Shown: positions 8,715 through 19,185, counted from the stretch's first letter. The stretch: DNA of 64,000 nucleotides from an uncultured Clostridia bacterium (GCA_904399395.1 CAJFPJ010000056.1:91010-155009), one strand, 5' to 3'. Made by a program: numbers and translations. Notes: generated by a model from the letters alone, not told the origin.

Positions 8715-8744
8715 GCAAAGCCATCATGAGGAGTGTGAAACCGT

Positions 8745-9578
8745 ATGCCTATTATTAATTATAAACCTACCACGGCTTCCAGACGTAACATGTCCGTTAC
8801 GGATTACTCCGGTCTTTCTAAAGTTGCTCCCGAAAAGAGCCTGCTGGCTCCCCTGAGCAATAAGTCCGGACGCAACAGCTATGGCAGGATCACCGTCCGC
8901 CACCGCGGCGGCGGAAACCGCAAGAAGTATCGTATCATCGACTTCAAGCGGCAGAAATTCAATGTTCCCGCTACCGTGCTCACCCTTGAGTACGATCCCA
9001 ATCGTTCTGCTTTCATCGCCCTTATCCAGTATGAAGACGGCGAAAAGAGCTACATCATCGCTCCCAACGGCCTGAAGGTCGGCGATGTTGTGGTAGCCGG
9101 TGAAACCGCGGATATCAAGCCCGGCAATGCTTTGCCGCTGAACAATATTCCGGTTGGTACCTTCCTCCACAATGTGGAGCTGTATCCCGGCAAGGGCGCT
9201 CAGCTGGCTCGTGCAGCCGGCAACATGGCTCAGCTTATGGCTAAGGAAAACGGCATGGCTCTTCTCCGCCTGCCTTCCGGCGAGCTGCGCAATGTCAGCG
9301 TAAACTGCATGGCCACTATCGGCCAGGTCAGCAATATTGACCATGAGAACGTAAAGATCGGTAAGGCCGGCAGAAAGCGCCATATGGGCTGGAGACCCAC
9401 CGTGCGCGGCTCTGTTATGAACCCGAACGACCATCCCCACGGCGGCGGCGAAGGCAAGTCTCCCATCGGCCATCCCGGTCCTATGACCCCCTGGGGCAAG
9501 CCCGCCCTTGGCTACAAGACTCGTGCTCACCACAACCGTTCTGATAAGTTCATTGTCAGACGCAGGAATGGCAAATAA
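8745..9578 (+). CDS. rplB: Ribosomal protein L2
   Basis: A 277-residue 50S protein needed for subunit association and peptidyl transfer. It has the basic N-terminal region with [16 protein letters not shown], an OB-fold core and the C-terminal [24 protein letters not shown] segment with the conserved His. Full length. GAGGAG precedes ATG by 11 bases. Confidence 0.98.
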   Translation: MPIINYKPTTASRRNMSVTDYSGLSKVAPEKSLLAPLSNKSGRNSYGRITVRHRGGGNRKKYRIIDFKRQKFNVPATVLTLEYDPNRSAFIALIQYEDGEKSYIIAPNGLKVGDVVVAGETADIKPGNALPLNNIPVGTFLHNVELYPGKGAQLARAAGNMAQLMAKENGMALLRLPSGELRNVSVNCMATIGQVSNIDHENVKIGKAGRKRHMGWRPTVRGSVMNPNDHPHGGGEGKSPIGHPGPMTPWGKPALGYKTRAHHNRSDKFIVRRRNGK

Positions 9579-9604
9579 GGTGTACAGAAAGGAGCTTGTG
9601 AATT

Positions 9605-9880
9605 ATGAGCAGAAGCGTTAAAAAGGGTCCTTATGTACAGCCTGTGCTGCTGAAAAGGATTCAGGAAATGAATGCAGCCGGCGAGAAGAAGATCGTTAAG
9701 ACCTGGAGCAGGGCTTCCGTAATCTTCCCGGATTTCGTCGGCCATACAATCGCCGTTCACGACGGACGTAAGCATGTTCCGGTATATGTTACAGAAGATA
9801 TGGTAGGCCACCGGCTCGGCGAATTTGCGCCGACCAGAACCTTCAAAGGGCACGCTGGCTCTAAGACCAGCGGCAAATAA
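9605..9880 (+). CDS. rpsS: Ribosomal protein S19
   Basis: A 91-residue 30S head protein, starting [10 protein letters not shown] and containing the conserved [22 protein letters not shown] core (short form here). It follows rplB closely, with an AAAGGAG site. Confidence 0.98.
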   Translation: MSRSVKKGPYVQPVLLKRIQEMNAAGEKKIVKTWSRASVIFPDFVGHTIAVHDGRKHVPVYVTEDMVGHRLGEFAPTRTFKGHAGSKTSGK

Positions 9881-9901
9881 CGGCCGAAAGGAGTGTATAG
9901 C

Positions 9902-10237
9902 ATGGAAGCAAGGGCAGAACTGAAATACGCCCGTATTTCTCCCCGAAAAGTATCAATCGTGCTGGATCTGATCCGCAATAAGCCTGTCGATCTGGCTATG
10001 GCTATCCTCAAGCACACGCCTAAGGCCGCCTGCGAGTATCTCGAGAAGCTCTTGAAGTCGGCTGTGGCTAACGCTGAGAACAACCACAATATGGATGTCA
10101 CCAAGCTGTATGTAGCAGAATGCTACGTTGGACCTGGCCCCATCCTCAAGCGTATCCGCCCCAGAGCCCAGGGCCGTGCGTTCCGCATCGACAAGAGAAC
10201 TTCGCACATCACTCTGGTGCTCAAAGAAAAAGAGTAA
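9902..10237 (+). CDS. rplV: Ribosomal protein L22
   Basis: A 111-residue 50S protein with a beta-hairpin that reaches into the exit tunnel. It starts [16 protein letters not shown] and ends in the conserved [15 protein letters not shown] 9902 is chosen because GAAAGGAG lies upstream at the right distance. An in-frame GTG at 9893 falls within that site. Confidence 0.97.
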   Translation: MEARAELKYARISPRKVSIVLDLIRNKPVDLAMAILKHTPKAACEYLEKLLKSAVANAENNHNMDVTKLYVAECYVGPGPILKRIRPRAQGRAFRIDKRTSHITLVLKEKE

Positions 10238-10254
10238 GCTGAAGGAGGTAAATT

Positions 10255-10923
10255 ATGGGCCAGAAAGTTAATCCGCACGGTCTCCGTGTTGGCGTAATCA
10301 AGAATTGGGATTCCCGCTGGTTCGCGAAGAAGGCTGACTTCGGTGACACCCTCGTCGAGGACTACAACCTCCGCAAGGTGCTCAAGAAGCAGTTGGGTGC
10401 AGCAGGAGTTCCGAAAATCGAAATTGAGCGTGACGCTTCCCGCGTGCGCATTCATATTCACTGCGCAAAGCCCGGCATGGTTATCGGCAAGGGCGGCGCT
10501 GAGATCGAGAAGCTCCGCGTACAGTGCGAAGGCATCTTGAAGAATCCTGTGGCAATCAATATTGTCGAGGTTAAGAGCCCTGATTTGAATGCTCAGCTGG
10601 TAGCCGAGAACATTGCTCAGCAGCTGGAAAAGAGAATTTCTTTCCGCCGCGCTATGAAGCTTTGCATCGGCCGCGCTATGAAGCTGGGTGCCAAGGGTAT
10701 TAAGACACAGGTTTCCGGCCGTCTGGGCGGTGCTGAAATTGCTAGAACCGAGCAGTATCACGACGGTACTATTCCGCTGCAGACCCTGAGAGCGGATATT
10801 GACTATGGTTTTGCTGAGGCAGCCACCACCTATGGCCGCATCGGCGTGAAAGTATGGATTTACAGGGGCGAGGTTCTTCACCAGACCGCTGCTAAGCCCC
10901 GCAGGGAAGGAGGCAGTAAATAA
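10255..10923 (+). CDS. rpsC: Ribosomal protein S3
   Basis: A 222-residue protein at the mRNA entry of the 30S subunit, with an N-terminal part, a KH domain ([15 protein letters not shown]) and the C-terminal S3 domain with [14 protein letters not shown]. Its TAA shares one base with the rplP start, implying coupled translation. Confidence 0.98.
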   Translation: MGQKVNPHGLRVGVIKNWDSRWFAKKADFGDTLVEDYNLRKVLKKQLGAAGVPKIEIERDASRVRIHIHCAKPGMVIGKGGAEIEKLRVQCEGILKNPVAINIVEVKSPDLNAQLVAENIAQQLEKRISFRRAMKLCIGRAMKLGAKGIKTQVSGRLGGAEIARTEQYHDGTIPLQTLRADIDYGFAEAATTYGRIGVKVWIYRGEVLHQTAAKPRREGGSK

Positions 10924-11348
10924 TGCTGTTGCCTAAGCGCGTAAAATACCGCCGCGTACACCGTGGCCGTTTGACCGGCAAAGCGTATCGCGGAAATACT
11001 GTCACCTATGGTGATTTCGGTCTCCAGGCTCTGGAGCCCGCATGGATCACTTCCAACCAGATCGAAGCAGCTCGTGTGGCCATGACCCGTTACTGCAAGC
11101 GTTTCGGTAAGGTTTGGATCAAAATTTTCCCCGACAAGCCCATCACCGAGAAGCCCGCTGAAACCCGCATGGGTTCCGGTAAAGGTTCTCCGGAATATTG
11201 GGTAGCTGTCGTTAAGCCCGGCAGAGTGATGTTTGAAATCGGCGGTGTTGCTGAAGAGACTGCTAGAGAAGCTCTTCGCCTGGCTGCCCACAAACTGCCG
11301 ATCAGATGCAAGTTTGTAACTAAGGAAGAAACGGGGGTTGAGCAGTAA
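10923..11348 (+). CDS. rplP: Ribosomal protein L16
   Basis: A 141-residue 50S protein at the A-site tRNA elbow region. It starts [16 protein letters not shown] and contains [20 protein letters not shown], which holds the arginine hydroxylated in some bacteria. It overlaps its neighbours on both sides by one base (TAATG). Confidence 0.98.
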   Translation: MLLPKRVKYRRVHRGRLTGKAYRGNTVTYGDFGLQALEPAWITSNQIEAARVAMTRYCKRFGKVWIKIFPDKPITEKPAETRMGSGKGSPEYWVAVVKPGRVMFEIGGVAEETAREALRLAAHKLPIRCKFVTKEETGVEQ

Positions 11349-11554
11349 TGAGGGCCTCAGAAGTCAGAGAAATGACAACCGCAGAGCTTGAGAGCAAGCT
11401 TAAAGACCTCAAGGCCGAGCTCTTCAATCTGCGTTTTCAGCTTGCAATCAACCAGCTGGATAACCCGATGCGCATCTCCGCTGTGAAGAAGGATATCGCC
11501 CGCGTTAAGACTATTCTCCGCGAGAACGAGATCAAAAACAGCGCTAACGCGTAA
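11348..11554 (+). CDS. rpmC: Ribosomal protein L29
   Basis: A 68-residue helical-hairpin protein near the tunnel exit, with the conserved [14 protein letters not shown] helix. Its start overlaps the rplP stop by one base. Confidence 0.97.
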   Translation: MRASEVREMTTAELESKLKDLKAELFNLRFQLAINQLDNPMRISAVKKDIARVKTILRENEIKNSANA

Positions 11555-11572
11555 CGGAAGGAGGACTAGGCT

Positions 11573-11830
11573 GTGAGCGACAGAAACATGAGAAAATCTG
11601 CAGTGGGCAAAGTTGTCAGCGACAAAATGGACAAGACAATCGTCGTAGCCATTGAGGACAGCGTAAAGCACCCGCTGTATAAAAAGATTATCAAGCGTAC
11701 CGTTAAGTTTAAGGCTCATGACGAGAAGAACGAGTGCAAGGCCGGCGACCGCGTGCGTATTATGGAGACCCGTCCCCTTTCCAAGGATAAGAGATGGCGT
11801 CTTGTAGAGATCATCGAGAAAGCGAAATAA
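11573..11830 (+). CDS. rpsQ: Ribosomal protein S17
   Basis: An 85-residue OB-fold 30S protein. GTG start with GGAAGGAGG upstream. It has the typical [17 protein letters not shown] and [19 protein letters not shown] segments. Confidence 0.97.
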   Translation: MSDRNMRKSAVGKVVSDKMDKTIVVAIEDSVKHPLYKKIIKRTVKFKAHDEKNECKAGDRVRIMETRPLSKDKRWRLVEIIEKAK

Positions 11831-11867
11831 GGTATTTCGCAATAGAGCGAGTTAGGAGGAATGGACT

Positions 11868-12236
11868 GTGATTCAACAGCAGACCTACCTGAAAGTTGCC
11901 GACAACACCGGCGCGAAGGAGCTTATGTGCATCCGCGTTCTCGGCGGCACCGGCAGAAGGTATGCCAATATTGGCGACGTGGTGGTGGCTAGCGTGAAAA
12001 AAGCAGCCCCCGGCGGCCAGGTTAAAAAGGGCGATGTTGTGAAAGCGGTTGTCGTGCGCACCGCATCCGGCGTCCGCCGTGACGACGGCACCTACATCCG
12101 TTTTGATGAAAACGCCGCCGTTATCATCAGAGAAGATAAGAACCCCAGAGGCACTCGTATCTTTGGGCCTGTTGCCAGAGAGCTGCGCGACAAGGACTAT
12201 ATGAAGATTCTGAGCCTTGCCCCTGAAGTGCTTTGA
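11868..12236 (+). CDS. rplN: Ribosomal protein L14
   Basis: A 122-residue 50S protein at the subunit interface that also binds the silencing factor RsfS in characterised species. It starts [18 protein letters not shown] and ends with the usual [13 protein letters not shown] start after TTAGGAGG. Confidence 0.98.
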   Translation: MIQQQTYLKVADNTGAKELMCIRVLGGTGRRYANIGDVVVASVKKAAPGGQVKKGDVVKAVVVRTASGVRRDDGTYIRFDENAAVIIREDKNPRGTRIFGPVARELRDKDYMKILSLAPEVL

Positions 12237-12251
12237 TGGAGGTGTTCACTG

Positions 12252-12599
12252 ATGAGTAAGGTTCATGTAAAAGTGGGTGACACCGTCATCTTGCGCGTTG
12301 GCGACTACAATGACAAGTTCGAAAAGGAAGGCAAGCGTCGGACCGGTAAAGTTCTGGCTGTTAGCCCCAAAGAAGGAAAAGTCATTGTCGAAGGCATCAA
12401 CAAGGTAAAGAAACATGTGAAACCCCGCAGAATGGGTGAACAGGGCGGTATTGTTGAGGCGGAGGCTGCTGTGTATTCCAGCAAAGTGCAGATCGTCTGC
12501 CCCCGTTGCGGCAAACCTACCCGTATAGGCCATAAAATTTATGAGGACGGCAAAAAGGGACGCATTTGCAAAAAGTGCGGCGAGACGCTGGATGCATAA
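12252..12599 (+). CDS. rplX: Ribosomal protein L24 with C-terminal zinc ribbon
   Basis: A 115-residue assembly initiator protein with an N-terminal KOW motif. The C-terminus keeps two Cys pairs (CPRCGKPTR and CKKCGE), a zinc-ribbon variant seen in many Firmicutes, indicating a zinc-requiring form. GGAGGTG lies upstream. Confidence 0.97.
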   Translation: MSKVHVKVGDTVILRVGDYNDKFEKEGKRRTGKVLAVSPKEGKVIVEGINKVKKHVKPRRMGEQGGIVEAEAAVYSSKVQIVCPRCGKPTRIGHKIYEDGKKGRICKKCGETLDA

Positions 12600-12617
12600 T
12601 AAGGGAGGGAAAAACGA

Positions 12618-13157
12618 ATGGCAAGACTAAAAGATATGTATAAAGCCGATGTTGCACCTGCCTTGATGAAGAAATTTTCCTATAAGAGCGTCATGCAGAT
12701 CCCGAAGCTGGAAAAGATCGTAATCAACGTAGGCGCCGGCGAGGCTAAGGAGAATGCCAAGGCGATCGATGCCATCAGCACCGATCTGGCTGCGATCACC
12801 GGCCAGAAGCCCCAGGTTTGCAAAGCTAAGAAGTCTGTTGCAAACTTTAAGCTGCGTGAAGGCATGAATATCGGCGTAAAGGTAACGCTGAGAGGCGACC
12901 GTATGTATGAGTTCATGGATAGGCTCTTCAATGTGGCGCTTCCCCGCGTAAGAGACTTCAGAGGCATCAACCCCAACTCTTTTGACGGCCGTGGCAATTA
13001 CAACATGGGCATCAAAGAGCAGTTGATCTTCCCTGAAATCGATTATGATAAGATTGATAAGGTGCGCGGCATGGATATTTGCTTCGTCACCACTGCGAAA
13101 ACCGATGAGGAATCCAGAGAGCTTCTTTCTCTCATGGGCGCCCCGTTTGCGAAATAA
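12618..13157 (+). CDS. rplE: Ribosomal protein L5
   Basis: A 179-residue 50S protein that binds 5S rRNA and contacts the P-site tRNA. It has the typical [16 protein letters not shown] and [16 protein letters not shown] segments. Full length. Confidence 0.98.
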   Translation: MARLKDMYKADVAPALMKKFSYKSVMQIPKLEKIVINVGAGEAKENAKAIDAISTDLAAITGQKPQVCKAKKSVANFKLREGMNIGVKVTLRGDRMYEFMDRLFNVALPRVRDFRGINPNSFDGRGNYNMGIKEQLIFPEIDYDKIDKVRGMDICFVTTAKTDEESRELLSLMGAPFAK

Positions 13158-13169
13158 GGAGGGATTATT

Positions 13170-13355
13170 GTGGCCAAAACTTCTATGAAGATCAAGCAGA
13201 AGAGAGATCCGAAATTCTCTTCCCGTGCATACAACAGATGCAAAATCTGTGGCAGGCCGCACGCCTACCTTCGCAAATTTGGTATTTGCCGCATCTGCTT
13301 CCGGGAGCTTGCTTATAAGGGCGAAATTCCGGGCGTAAAAAAGGCCAGCTGGTAA
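13170..13355 (+). CDS. rpsN: Ribosomal protein S14, zinc-binding short form
   Basis: A 61-residue type-Z S14 with both Cys pairs (CKICGRPH and CRICFREL), as in most Firmicutes. It is the C+ form that needs zinc, unlike the longer zinc-free paralogue used under zinc limitation in Bacillus. GTG start after AAGGAGGG. Confidence 0.97.
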   Translation: MAKTSMKIKQKRDPKFSSRAYNRCKICGRPHAYLRKFGICRICFRELAYKGEIPGVKKASW

Positions 13356-13379
13356 AGCTTAGCAAAGGAGGTAACGGTA

Positions 13380-13778
13380 ATGCAAATTACAGATACAATC
13401 GCTGATTTGCTCACCCGTATTCGCAACGCGAATTCTGCCAAGCATGATTCGGTTGACATTCCGGCTTCTAACATGAAGAAGGCTATTTGCCAGATTCTTG
13501 TGGATGAGGGATATGTAAAGAATTTTACGGTAGTAGAGGACGGCAAGCAGGGTATCATTAAGGTGAATTTGAAATACGGAGAGGGCAAGAGTCCTGTTAT
13601 CAACGGCCTTCGCCGGGTAAGCAAGCCCGGTCTCCGTGTATATTCCAGTGCTGAAGAGCTTCCCCGGGTTATGAAGGGCTTGGGGGTCGCCATCATATCC
13701 ACTTCCAAGGGCGTTATGACTGACCGTCAGGCCCGCAAGGAAAATCTGGGTGGCGAAGTGCTCGCATTTGTTTGGTAA
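13380..13778 (+). CDS. rpsH: Ribosomal protein S8
   Basis: A 132-residue 30S assembly protein. It begins [18 protein letters not shown] and has the conserved [24 protein letters not shown] C-terminal region. In E. coli S8 is the autoregulator of the spc operon. I did not find a convincing copy of its rRNA mimic here. Confidence 0.98.
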   Translation: MQITDTIADLLTRIRNANSAKHDSVDIPASNMKKAICQILVDEGYVKNFTVVEDGKQGIIKVNLKYGEGKSPVINGLRRVSKPGLRVYSSAEELPRVMKGLGVAIISTSKGVMTDRQARKENLGGEVLAFVW

Positions 13779-13793
13779 CAAGGGGGTGCAATC

Positions 13794-14342
13794 ATGTCGC
13801 GAATTGGAAGAAAACCCATAAATATTCCCGCTGGCGTAACAGTGACGGTTGACGCCAACGTAGTTTCTGTCAAGGGCCCCAAAGGCACTTTGACGCAGAA
13901 ATTTCATCCCAACATGAATATTGCAGTTGAGGGAAATGAAATTCTCGTAACCCGTCCCAACGACGATAAGGAGAACCGTTCTCTGCACGGCCTCACCCGT
14001 ACTCTGATCCATAATATGGTGATCGGTGTAACGGAAGGCTTTAAGAAGGAACTGGATGTAAACGGCGTTGGTTATCGTGTGCAGAAGCAGGGTAAGAACC
14101 TGGTTATGAACCTGGGGTATTCCCATCAGGTAATCGTTCCGGAGATCGAAGGTATCACCATCGAGTGCCCCAGCGCCAACAAGATTGTTGTTTCTGGCGC
14201 TGATAAGCAGATGGTCGGTCAGTTCGCTGCGGAAGTCCGTGAAAAGCGTCCGCCTGAGCCGTATAAGGGCAAGGGTATCCGCTATACTGGCGAGTTTGTC
14301 CGTCATAAGGAAGGCAAGGCCGGTAAGGGCGCCAAGAAGTAA
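13794..14342 (+). CDS. rplF: Ribosomal protein L6
   Basis: A 182-residue 50S protein near the factor-binding site, with a duplicated fold and the C-terminal [14 protein letters not shown] motif. Full length. Confidence 0.98.
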   Translation: MSRIGRKPINIPAGVTVTVDANVVSVKGPKGTLTQKFHPNMNIAVEGNEILVTRPNDDKENRSLHGLTRTLIHNMVIGVTEGFKKELDVNGVGYRVQKQGKNLVMNLGYSHQVIVPEIEGITIECPSANKIVVSGADKQMVGQFAAEVREKRPPEPYKGKGIRYTGEFVRHKEGKAGKGAKK

Positions 14343-14358
14343 GAAGGAGTGAATCATA

Positions 14359-14718
14359 ATGGTGAATAAGGCTGACAAGAACAAAGCCAGACTTAACCGC
14401 CACCGCAGAGTGCGCGGAAAAATTTCGGGTACTGCAGAGTGCCCCCGCCTGAATGTATTTCGCTCTACCAACAACATCTACGCCCAGATTATTGACGATG
14501 TCAAGGGAGTTACTTTGGTAGCTGCTTCCACACTGGACAAAGATTTCAATGGTAACGGCGGAAACAAGGAAGCCGCACGGAAAGTCGGCGAAATGATCGC
14601 AAAGCGTGCCGCTGAAAAAGGGATCGAAGAGGTCGTATTTGACCGCGGCGGCTACATTTTCCATGGCCGCGTCAAAGAGCTGGCCGATGGCGCCCGCGAG
14701 GGCGGCCTCAAGTTCTAA
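14359..14718 (+). CDS. rplR: Ribosomal protein L18
   Basis: A 119-residue 5S rRNA-binding protein. It has a basic N-terminus, [17 protein letters not shown] in the core and the conserved [20 protein letters not shown] end. Confidence 0.98.
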   Translation: MVNKADKNKARLNRHRRVRGKISGTAECPRLNVFRSTNNIYAQIIDDVKGVTLVAASTLDKDFNGNGGNKEAARKVGEMIAKRAAEKGIEEVVFDRGGYIFHGRVKELADGAREGGLKF

Positions 14719-14734
14719 GTAAGGAGGAATACAT

Positions 14735-15241
14735 TTGGCTAGATTTGATGCACCTCGTTCCCAGCAGGACGAGATGAAGGAGCATGTAGTTGCCATCAAC
14801 CGTGTTAGTAAGACCGTAAAAGGCGGCCGTATCTTCAAGTTTGCTGCTCTGGTTGTAGTCGGTGACGGCAACGGCACCGTGGGCTTCGGTATCGGCAAGG
14901 CCGGTGAAGTTCCGGATGCAATCCGCAAGGGCATTGAGGACGCTAAGAAGAATCTGATGAAGGTTTCTCTGCGCGGTTCTACTATTCCTCATGAGATCAT
15001 CGGTGAGTTTGGCGCCGGCAGAGTTTTGATGAAGCCTGCCGCCCCCGGTACCGGCGTAATTGCCGGCGGCCCGGTTCGTGCGGTTGTGGAGGCCGTCGGC
15101 ATCCGCGATATCCGTACAAAGGCTCTCCGTTCCACCAATCCCTGCAATGTGGTTCGCGCTACGCTGGCCGGTATGGCTCAGCTCCGCACGGCAGAAGAAG
15201 TTGCGGCGATTCGTGGAAAGTCTGTGAAAGATATTCTGTAA
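14735..15241 (+). CDS. rpsE: Ribosomal protein S5
   Basis: A 168-residue 30S fidelity protein with a double-stranded RNA-binding N-terminal domain ([17 protein letters not shown]) and the [18 protein letters not shown] segment. TTG start after AAGGAGG. Confidence 0.97.
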   Translation: MARFDAPRSQQDEMKEHVVAINRVSKTVKGGRIFKFAALVVVGDGNGTVGFGIGKAGEVPDAIRKGIEDAKKNLMKVSLRGSTIPHEIIGEFGAGRVLMKPAAPGTGVIAGGPVRAVVEAVGIRDIRTKALRSTNPCNVVRATLAGMAQLRTAEEVAAIRGKSVKDIL

Positions 15242-15256
15242 GAAGGGGGTAGCAAT

Positions 15257-15436
15257 ATGGCACAGATTACCGTTAAGCTGGTAAAAAGTCTTATCGGCTC
15301 CAAAAAGGACCAGATTGCAACTGCCCGCTCTTTGGGCCTGTCTAAGATCGGCGACGTTTCCGTTCAGCCGGATAACGAGCAGACCAAAGGCAAGGTGGCC
15401 AAGATTATCCACCTCATCGAGGTAAAGAACGCGTAA
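15257..15436 (+). CDS. rpmD: Ribosomal protein L30
   Basis: A 59-residue 50S protein. It starts [18 protein letters not shown] and ends [14 protein letters not shown], full length for the bacterial family. GAAGGGGG precedes ATG. It sits in its usual place between rpsE and rplO. Confidence 0.96.
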   Translation: MAQITVKLVKSLIGSKKDQIATARSLGLSKIGDVSVQPDNEQTKGKVAKIIHLIEVKNA

Positions 15437-15450
15437 GGAGGTGCGAGCAT

Positions 15451-15891
15451 ATGAAATTGCATGAATTAGCTGCGGTTCCCGGTTCTACTCAGAACGCCAA
15501 GCGGATCGGCAGAGGCCACGGCTCCGGCTGGGGAAAAACCGCTGGCAAGGGCCACAAGGGCCAGAAGGCCAGAGCTGGCAGAGGGATGCGCCCCGGTTTT
15601 GAAGGCGGCCAGATGCCTCTTCAGCGGCGTCTTCCCAAGAGAGGCTTCAATAATGTTTTCGCCAAGACCATTATTGCTGTTAACGTCGGCACTCTCAACA
15701 AATTTGAGGATGGCTCCGTTGTAGATACACAGGCACTGATCGATGCAGGCATCGTGAAGACGTGCTGCGACGGTGTTAAAGTTCTCAGCAACGGCAAACT
15801 GGAAAAGAAGCTTACTGTTAAAGTAAACGCTTTCTCTGAGGGAGCTAAGCAGAAAATAGAGGCTGCAGGTGGGAAGGCCGAGGTGATCTGA
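15451..15891 (+). CDS. rplO: Ribosomal protein L15
   Basis: A 146-residue late-assembly 50S protein with the Gly/Arg/Lys-rich N-terminal extension ([20 protein letters not shown]) that penetrates the rRNA. It ends one base before the secY start. Confidence 0.98.
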   Translation: MKLHELAAVPGSTQNAKRIGRGHGSGWGKTAGKGHKGQKARAGRGMRPGFEGGQMPLQRRLPKRGFNNVFAKTIIAVNVGTLNKFEDGSVVDTQALIDAGIVKTCCDGVKVLSNGKLEKKLTVKVNAFSEGAKQKIEAAGGKAEVI

Positions 15892-15892
15892 G

Positions 15893-17230
15893 TTGTTCAA
15901 GACCATTAAAAACGCTTGGAGCATCCCAGATCTCAGAAAAAAAATCCTTTTCACCTTACTCGTTATTATCGTGTTCCGGTTTGGTTCTGTAATCCCTGTT
16001 CCCTTCCTGGATGCGGAGGCGCTGCGGGCTCTGATGGATTCCGTTATGGGCAACAATAACGGCACAGCCCTGAGCTATCTGGATATGCTTTCCGGCGGTG
16101 CTTTCTCCAATGCTACGCTCTTTGCCATGGGTGTTAGCCCCTATATCAACAGCTCCATTATTATGCAGTTGCTGACGGTGGCTATCCGGCCTCTGGAGAG
16201 AATGGCCAAGGAAGGGGAAGAGGGCCGCAAAAAGATTGCTACCATCACCCGGTATGTTACCGTTATCCTGGGTCTTATTCAGGGCACGGCGTACTATTTC
16301 TACCTGCGCAACAGCAGCGTGGATGGACAGAACATTGTCCTTTACAGAGACGGTGGTGCCGGCGTTTTTGTAGCCTTCATCATTATTCTCACCTTCACAG
16401 CCGGCACGGCTCTGATGATGTGGATGGGCGAGCAGATCAACCAGAAGGGCATCGGAAACGGCATTTCCATTCTGCTCTTTGCAGGCATCGTGGCCCGTCT
16501 CCCCTCTACCTTCAACATGCTGGCAGAATTCTTCAATCTCGCCATTCAGAGCCCCAGCACAAGCGGCCAGTACTTTGTATTTGTTCCGTTGTTTGTGGTT
16601 CTTTTCCTGGCGGTTATCTGGGTTATCGTGTTTATGCAGGACTCAGAAAGACGGATTCCTGTGCAGTATGCGAAACGTGTTGTGGGCCGGAAGATGTATG
16701 GCGGCCAGAGCAGCCATATTCCGATTAAAATTGCGATGTCCGGCGTTATGCCGATCATTTTCGCAAGCTGTATTCTTTCTATTCCCAGCACCATCGAGAT
16801 GTTCATGGGAGGCAATGTAACTGGCTTCTGGGAAGGATTTTTCAATGCATTCTCCCCCAACGGCTGGCTTTACAGCGTTCTGTATTTCCTCCTGATCATC
16901 ATGTTCTCGTATTTCTATCTTACAATTCAGTATAATCCTGTAGAAATGGCCAATAATCTTCGTCAGAACAATGGTACTATCCCGGGAATCCGTCCCGGCA
17001 AACCTACTTCAGAGTTTATTGCCAAGATTCTTTCCAAGATTACGCTGATCGGAGCGTTGTTCCTGGCGCTGATCGCTTTACTGCCGATCGTTTACGCTGC
17101 GCTGACAGGTATGAGCGGCCTCTCTCTGGGCGGCACCTCCATCCTGATCATTGTAGGCGTTGCGCTTGAGACTATGAAACAGCTGGAATCCCAGATGCTT
17201 ATGCGGCATTACAAAGGATTCCTTGACTGA
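15893..17230 (+). CDS. secY: Protein translocase subunit SecY
   Basis: A 445-residue channel subunit of the Sec translocon with ten predicted transmembrane helices. The plug and first-loop region includes YLDMLSGGAFSNATLFAMGVSPYI, and the cytoplasmic loop QDSERRIPVQYAKRVVGRK is characteristic. TTG start, one base after the rplO stop. This placement inside the ribosomal operon is the normal bacterial one. Confidence 0.98.
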   Translation: MFKTIKNAWSIPDLRKKILFTLLVIIVFRFGSVIPVPFLDAEALRALMDSVMGNNNGTALSYLDMLSGGAFSNATLFAMGVSPYINSSIIMQLLTVAIRPLERMAKEGEEGRKKIATITRYVTVILGLIQGTAYYFYLRNSSVDGQNIVLYRDGGAGVFVAFIIILTFTAGTALMMWMGEQINQKGIGNGISILLFAGIVARLPSTFNMLAEFFNLAIQSPSTSGQYFVFVPLFVVLFLAVIWVIVFMQDSERRIPVQYAKRVVGRKMYGGQSSHIPIKIAMSGVMPIIFASCILSIPSTIEMFMGGNVTGFWEGFFNAFSPNGWLYSVLYFLLIIMFSYFYLTIQYNPVEMANNLRQNNGTIPGIRPGKPTSEFIAKILSKITLIGALFLALIALLPIVYAALTGMSGLSLGGTSILIIVGVALETMKQLESQMLMRHYKGFLD

Positions 17231-17244
17231 TAGGAGGAAGAACG

Positions 17245-17877
17245 ATGAATCTGATTCTTCTTGGTGCTCCCGGTGCCGGAAAAGGCACCCAGGCAGAAAT
17301 TATTTGTGAAACCTATAAGATCCCTGCGATTTCCACAGGGAATATCATTCGTGAGGCGCTGAAAAGCGGCACGGAAATGGGGCTGAAGGCAAAATCCTAT
17401 ATGGATGCCGGCCAGCTGGTTCCCGACGAGGTGGTCATTGGAATCATCAAGGACCGCCTTGCTCAGGACGACTGCAAGAACGGTTTTATCCTGGATGGCT
17501 TCCCTCGCACCATTCCTCAGGCCGAGGCTCTGGACAAAATGGGTATCGTGATCGATAAGGTTATTGATATCGAAGTGCCGGATGAGAAAATCGTCCAGCG
17601 TATGTCCGGACGCCGTGTCTGTGAAGCATGCGGCGCATCCTACCACATTCTGTATAAAAAACCAGAGGTGGAAGGAGTTTGCGGCAAATGCGGAGGCACC
17701 CTGGTTCAGCGCAAGGATGACCACCCCGACACGGTGAACGCTCGCTTGAAAGTTTATCATGAGCAGACGGAACCTTTGAAGGCCTATTATTCTGCTCAGG
17801 GTAAACTCTCCGTTGTAGAAGGACAGGAAGAGGTAGCGGACACTACAAAGCTTACTCTTGCTGCTTTGAAAGCGTGA
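17245..17877 (+). CDS. adk: Adenylate kinase with zinc-binding lid
   Basis: A 210-residue enzyme that balances AMP, ADP and ATP. It shows the P-loop GAPGAGKGTQA, the AMP site with DGFPRT, and a lid with four cysteines (CEACGASYH and CGKCGG), the structural-zinc form common in Gram-positive bacteria. AGGAGG precedes ATG. Coupled with secY and map. Confidence 0.98.
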   Translation: MNLILLGAPGAGKGTQAEIICETYKIPAISTGNIIREALKSGTEMGLKAKSYMDAGQLVPDEVVIGIIKDRLAQDDCKNGFILDGFPRTIPQAEALDKMGIVIDKVIDIEVPDEKIVQRMSGRRVCEACGASYHILYKKPEVEGVCGKCGGTLVQRKDDHPDTVNARLKVYHEQTEPLKAYYSAQGKLSVVEGQEEVADTTKLTLAALKA

Positions 17878-17881
17878 TTGC

Positions 17882-18634
17882 ATGATAGTACTCAAAACGA
17901 AGCGTGAACTTGCCGCTATGCGGGATGCAGGCAGGATCGCTGCGCGGGCTCTCCGGATTGCTGGAGAAGCGGTTGAACCGGGTGTTTCCACCTGGGAGAT
18001 TGACCGAATTGCACGCCGTTATATCGAGGAACAGGGGGCAATCCCCACTTTCCTCGGTTACGGCGGATTCCCGGCAAGCGCCTGTATTTCCGTGAACAAT
18101 GTGGTTGTCCATGGCATACCGAGCAAAGATGTAATCGTCCGGGAGGGCGATATTGTAAGTATTGACATCGGCGCTACCTACGAGGGCTTTGTGGGGGATA
18201 ATGCTTTTACATTCCCTTGCGGAAAGGTCTCTGCGGAAGCGGAAGCCTTGATGAAAGCCACGCAGGAAAGCCTCTATGAGGGAATCAAGGCCGCACAGGC
18301 TGGGAACCGGATAGGGGATATCGGCAGCGCGGTGCAGCGGTATGTCGAAGCTCGCGGTTACTCAGTGGTACGAACCTTTGTCGGCCACGGAGTAGGCGCG
18401 AAGATGCATGAAGATCCAAGCGTACCGAATTACGGCACACCGGGAAGAGGTGTGCGCCTGTTGCAGGGCATGACCATTGCCATTGAGCCCATGATCAATG
18501 CCGGAGTGAGCGGAGTTAAGACGCTATCTGATGGCTGGACCACTGTTACAGCGGATGGAAAGCTTTCTGCCCACTTTGAACACAGCATTGCAATTACCTC
18601 TGACGGCCCCGTCATTCTGACATTGCCGGACTGA
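17882..18634 (+). CDS. map: Methionine aminopeptidase, type I
   Basis: A 250-residue enzyme that removes the initiator Met from new proteins. Metal ligands are visible in order: Asp in SIDIGATYEG, Asp in GDNAFTF, His in FVGHGVGAKMHEDP, Glu in IEPMINAG and the late Glu in HFEHSIAIT. It lies 4 bases after adk. The usual E. coli-length form, without an SH3-like extension. Confidence 0.97.
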   Translation: MIVLKTKRELAAMRDAGRIAARALRIAGEAVEPGVSTWEIDRIARRYIEEQGAIPTFLGYGGFPASACISVNNVVVHGIPSKDVIVREGDIVSIDIGATYEGFVGDNAFTFPCGKVSAEAEALMKATQESLYEGIKAAQAGNRIGDIGSAVQRYVEARGYSVVRTFVGHGVGAKMHEDPSVPNYGTPGRGVRLLQGMTIAIEPMINAGVSGVKTLSDGWTTVTADGKLSAHFEHSIAITSDGPVILTLPD

Positions 18635-18645
18635 GGAGGACGATC

Positions 18646-18924
18646 ATGGATTTCATAAGAGGATCCGTTGTCCGCGCTAGAGCAGGGCGCGATAAGGGTG
18701 GTTTCTTCGTGGTTTTGGAAGCTGGCAGGCACTTTGCCCTTATCTGTGATGGGGGAAGGCGTTCCCTCCGGCGTCCAAAGAAAAAGAACCTTCTGCATCT
18801 TACCCTGACAAAAAGCGTGTTGGACGAAGGTTCAATGGAAAATGACCGTGCAATCCGAAAAGCTCTCAGATCCTTTGCGCCGGCCGGCGCAGAAGACCGT
18901 GTTCCGTTAGAGGAGGGTTCATAA
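18646..18924 (+). CDS. KOW-domain RNA-binding protein (L14e/L6e/L27e-like)
   Basis: A 92-residue basic protein with an N-terminal KOW motif (GSVVRARAGRDKGGFFVVLE) resembling archaeal/eukaryotic L14e. Genes of this type sit between map and infA in many Firmicutes. The function is unproven, with a ribosome-associated or RNA-binding role inferred from fold and context. Its stop is directly adjacent to the infA start. Confidence 0.85.
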   Translation: MDFIRGSVVRARAGRDKGGFFVVLEAGRHFALICDGGRRSLRRPKKKNLLHLTLTKSVLDEGSMENDRAIRKALRSFAPAGAEDRVPLEEGS

Positions 18925-19143
18925 ATGTCGAAACAGGACGTAATTGAAACTGAAGGTACCGTAGTGGAAGCTCTTCCCAATGCAATGTTTATGGTAGAGC
19001 TTCCGAACAAACACCAGGTGTTGGCTCATATTTCCGGCAAGCTGCGCATGAATTTTATTCGCATCCTGCCCGGCGATAAGGTCACCATAGAGCTTTCGCC
19101 CTATGATCTGACTAGGGGCCGTATCACATGGCGTTCAAAATAA
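18925..19143 (+). CDS. infA: Translation initiation factor IF-1
   Basis: A 72-residue OB-fold factor that occupies the ribosomal A site at initiation. It starts [18 protein letters not shown] and ends [10 protein letters not shown], full length. GAGGAGG lies 7 bases upstream, within the end of the KOW gene. Confidence 0.98.
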   Translation: MSKQDVIETEGTVVEALPNAMFMVELPNKHQVLAHISGKLRMNFIRILPGDKVTIELSPYDLTRGRITWRSK

Positions 19144-19155
19144 AGCTTATAAAAG

Positions 19156-19185
19156 GGTGCAGCGTGCAGAGCACGCGGATGCACC
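19156..19185 (+). promoter_or_regulatory. Hairpin between infA and rpmJ
   Basis: Two nested perfect 6-bp stems (GGTGCA/TGCACC and GCGTGC/GCACGC) with a three-base loop and a GGA bulge lie in the 69-base gap. There is no T-run, so it is not a terminator. A processing or protein-binding role is inference. Confidence 0.45.
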
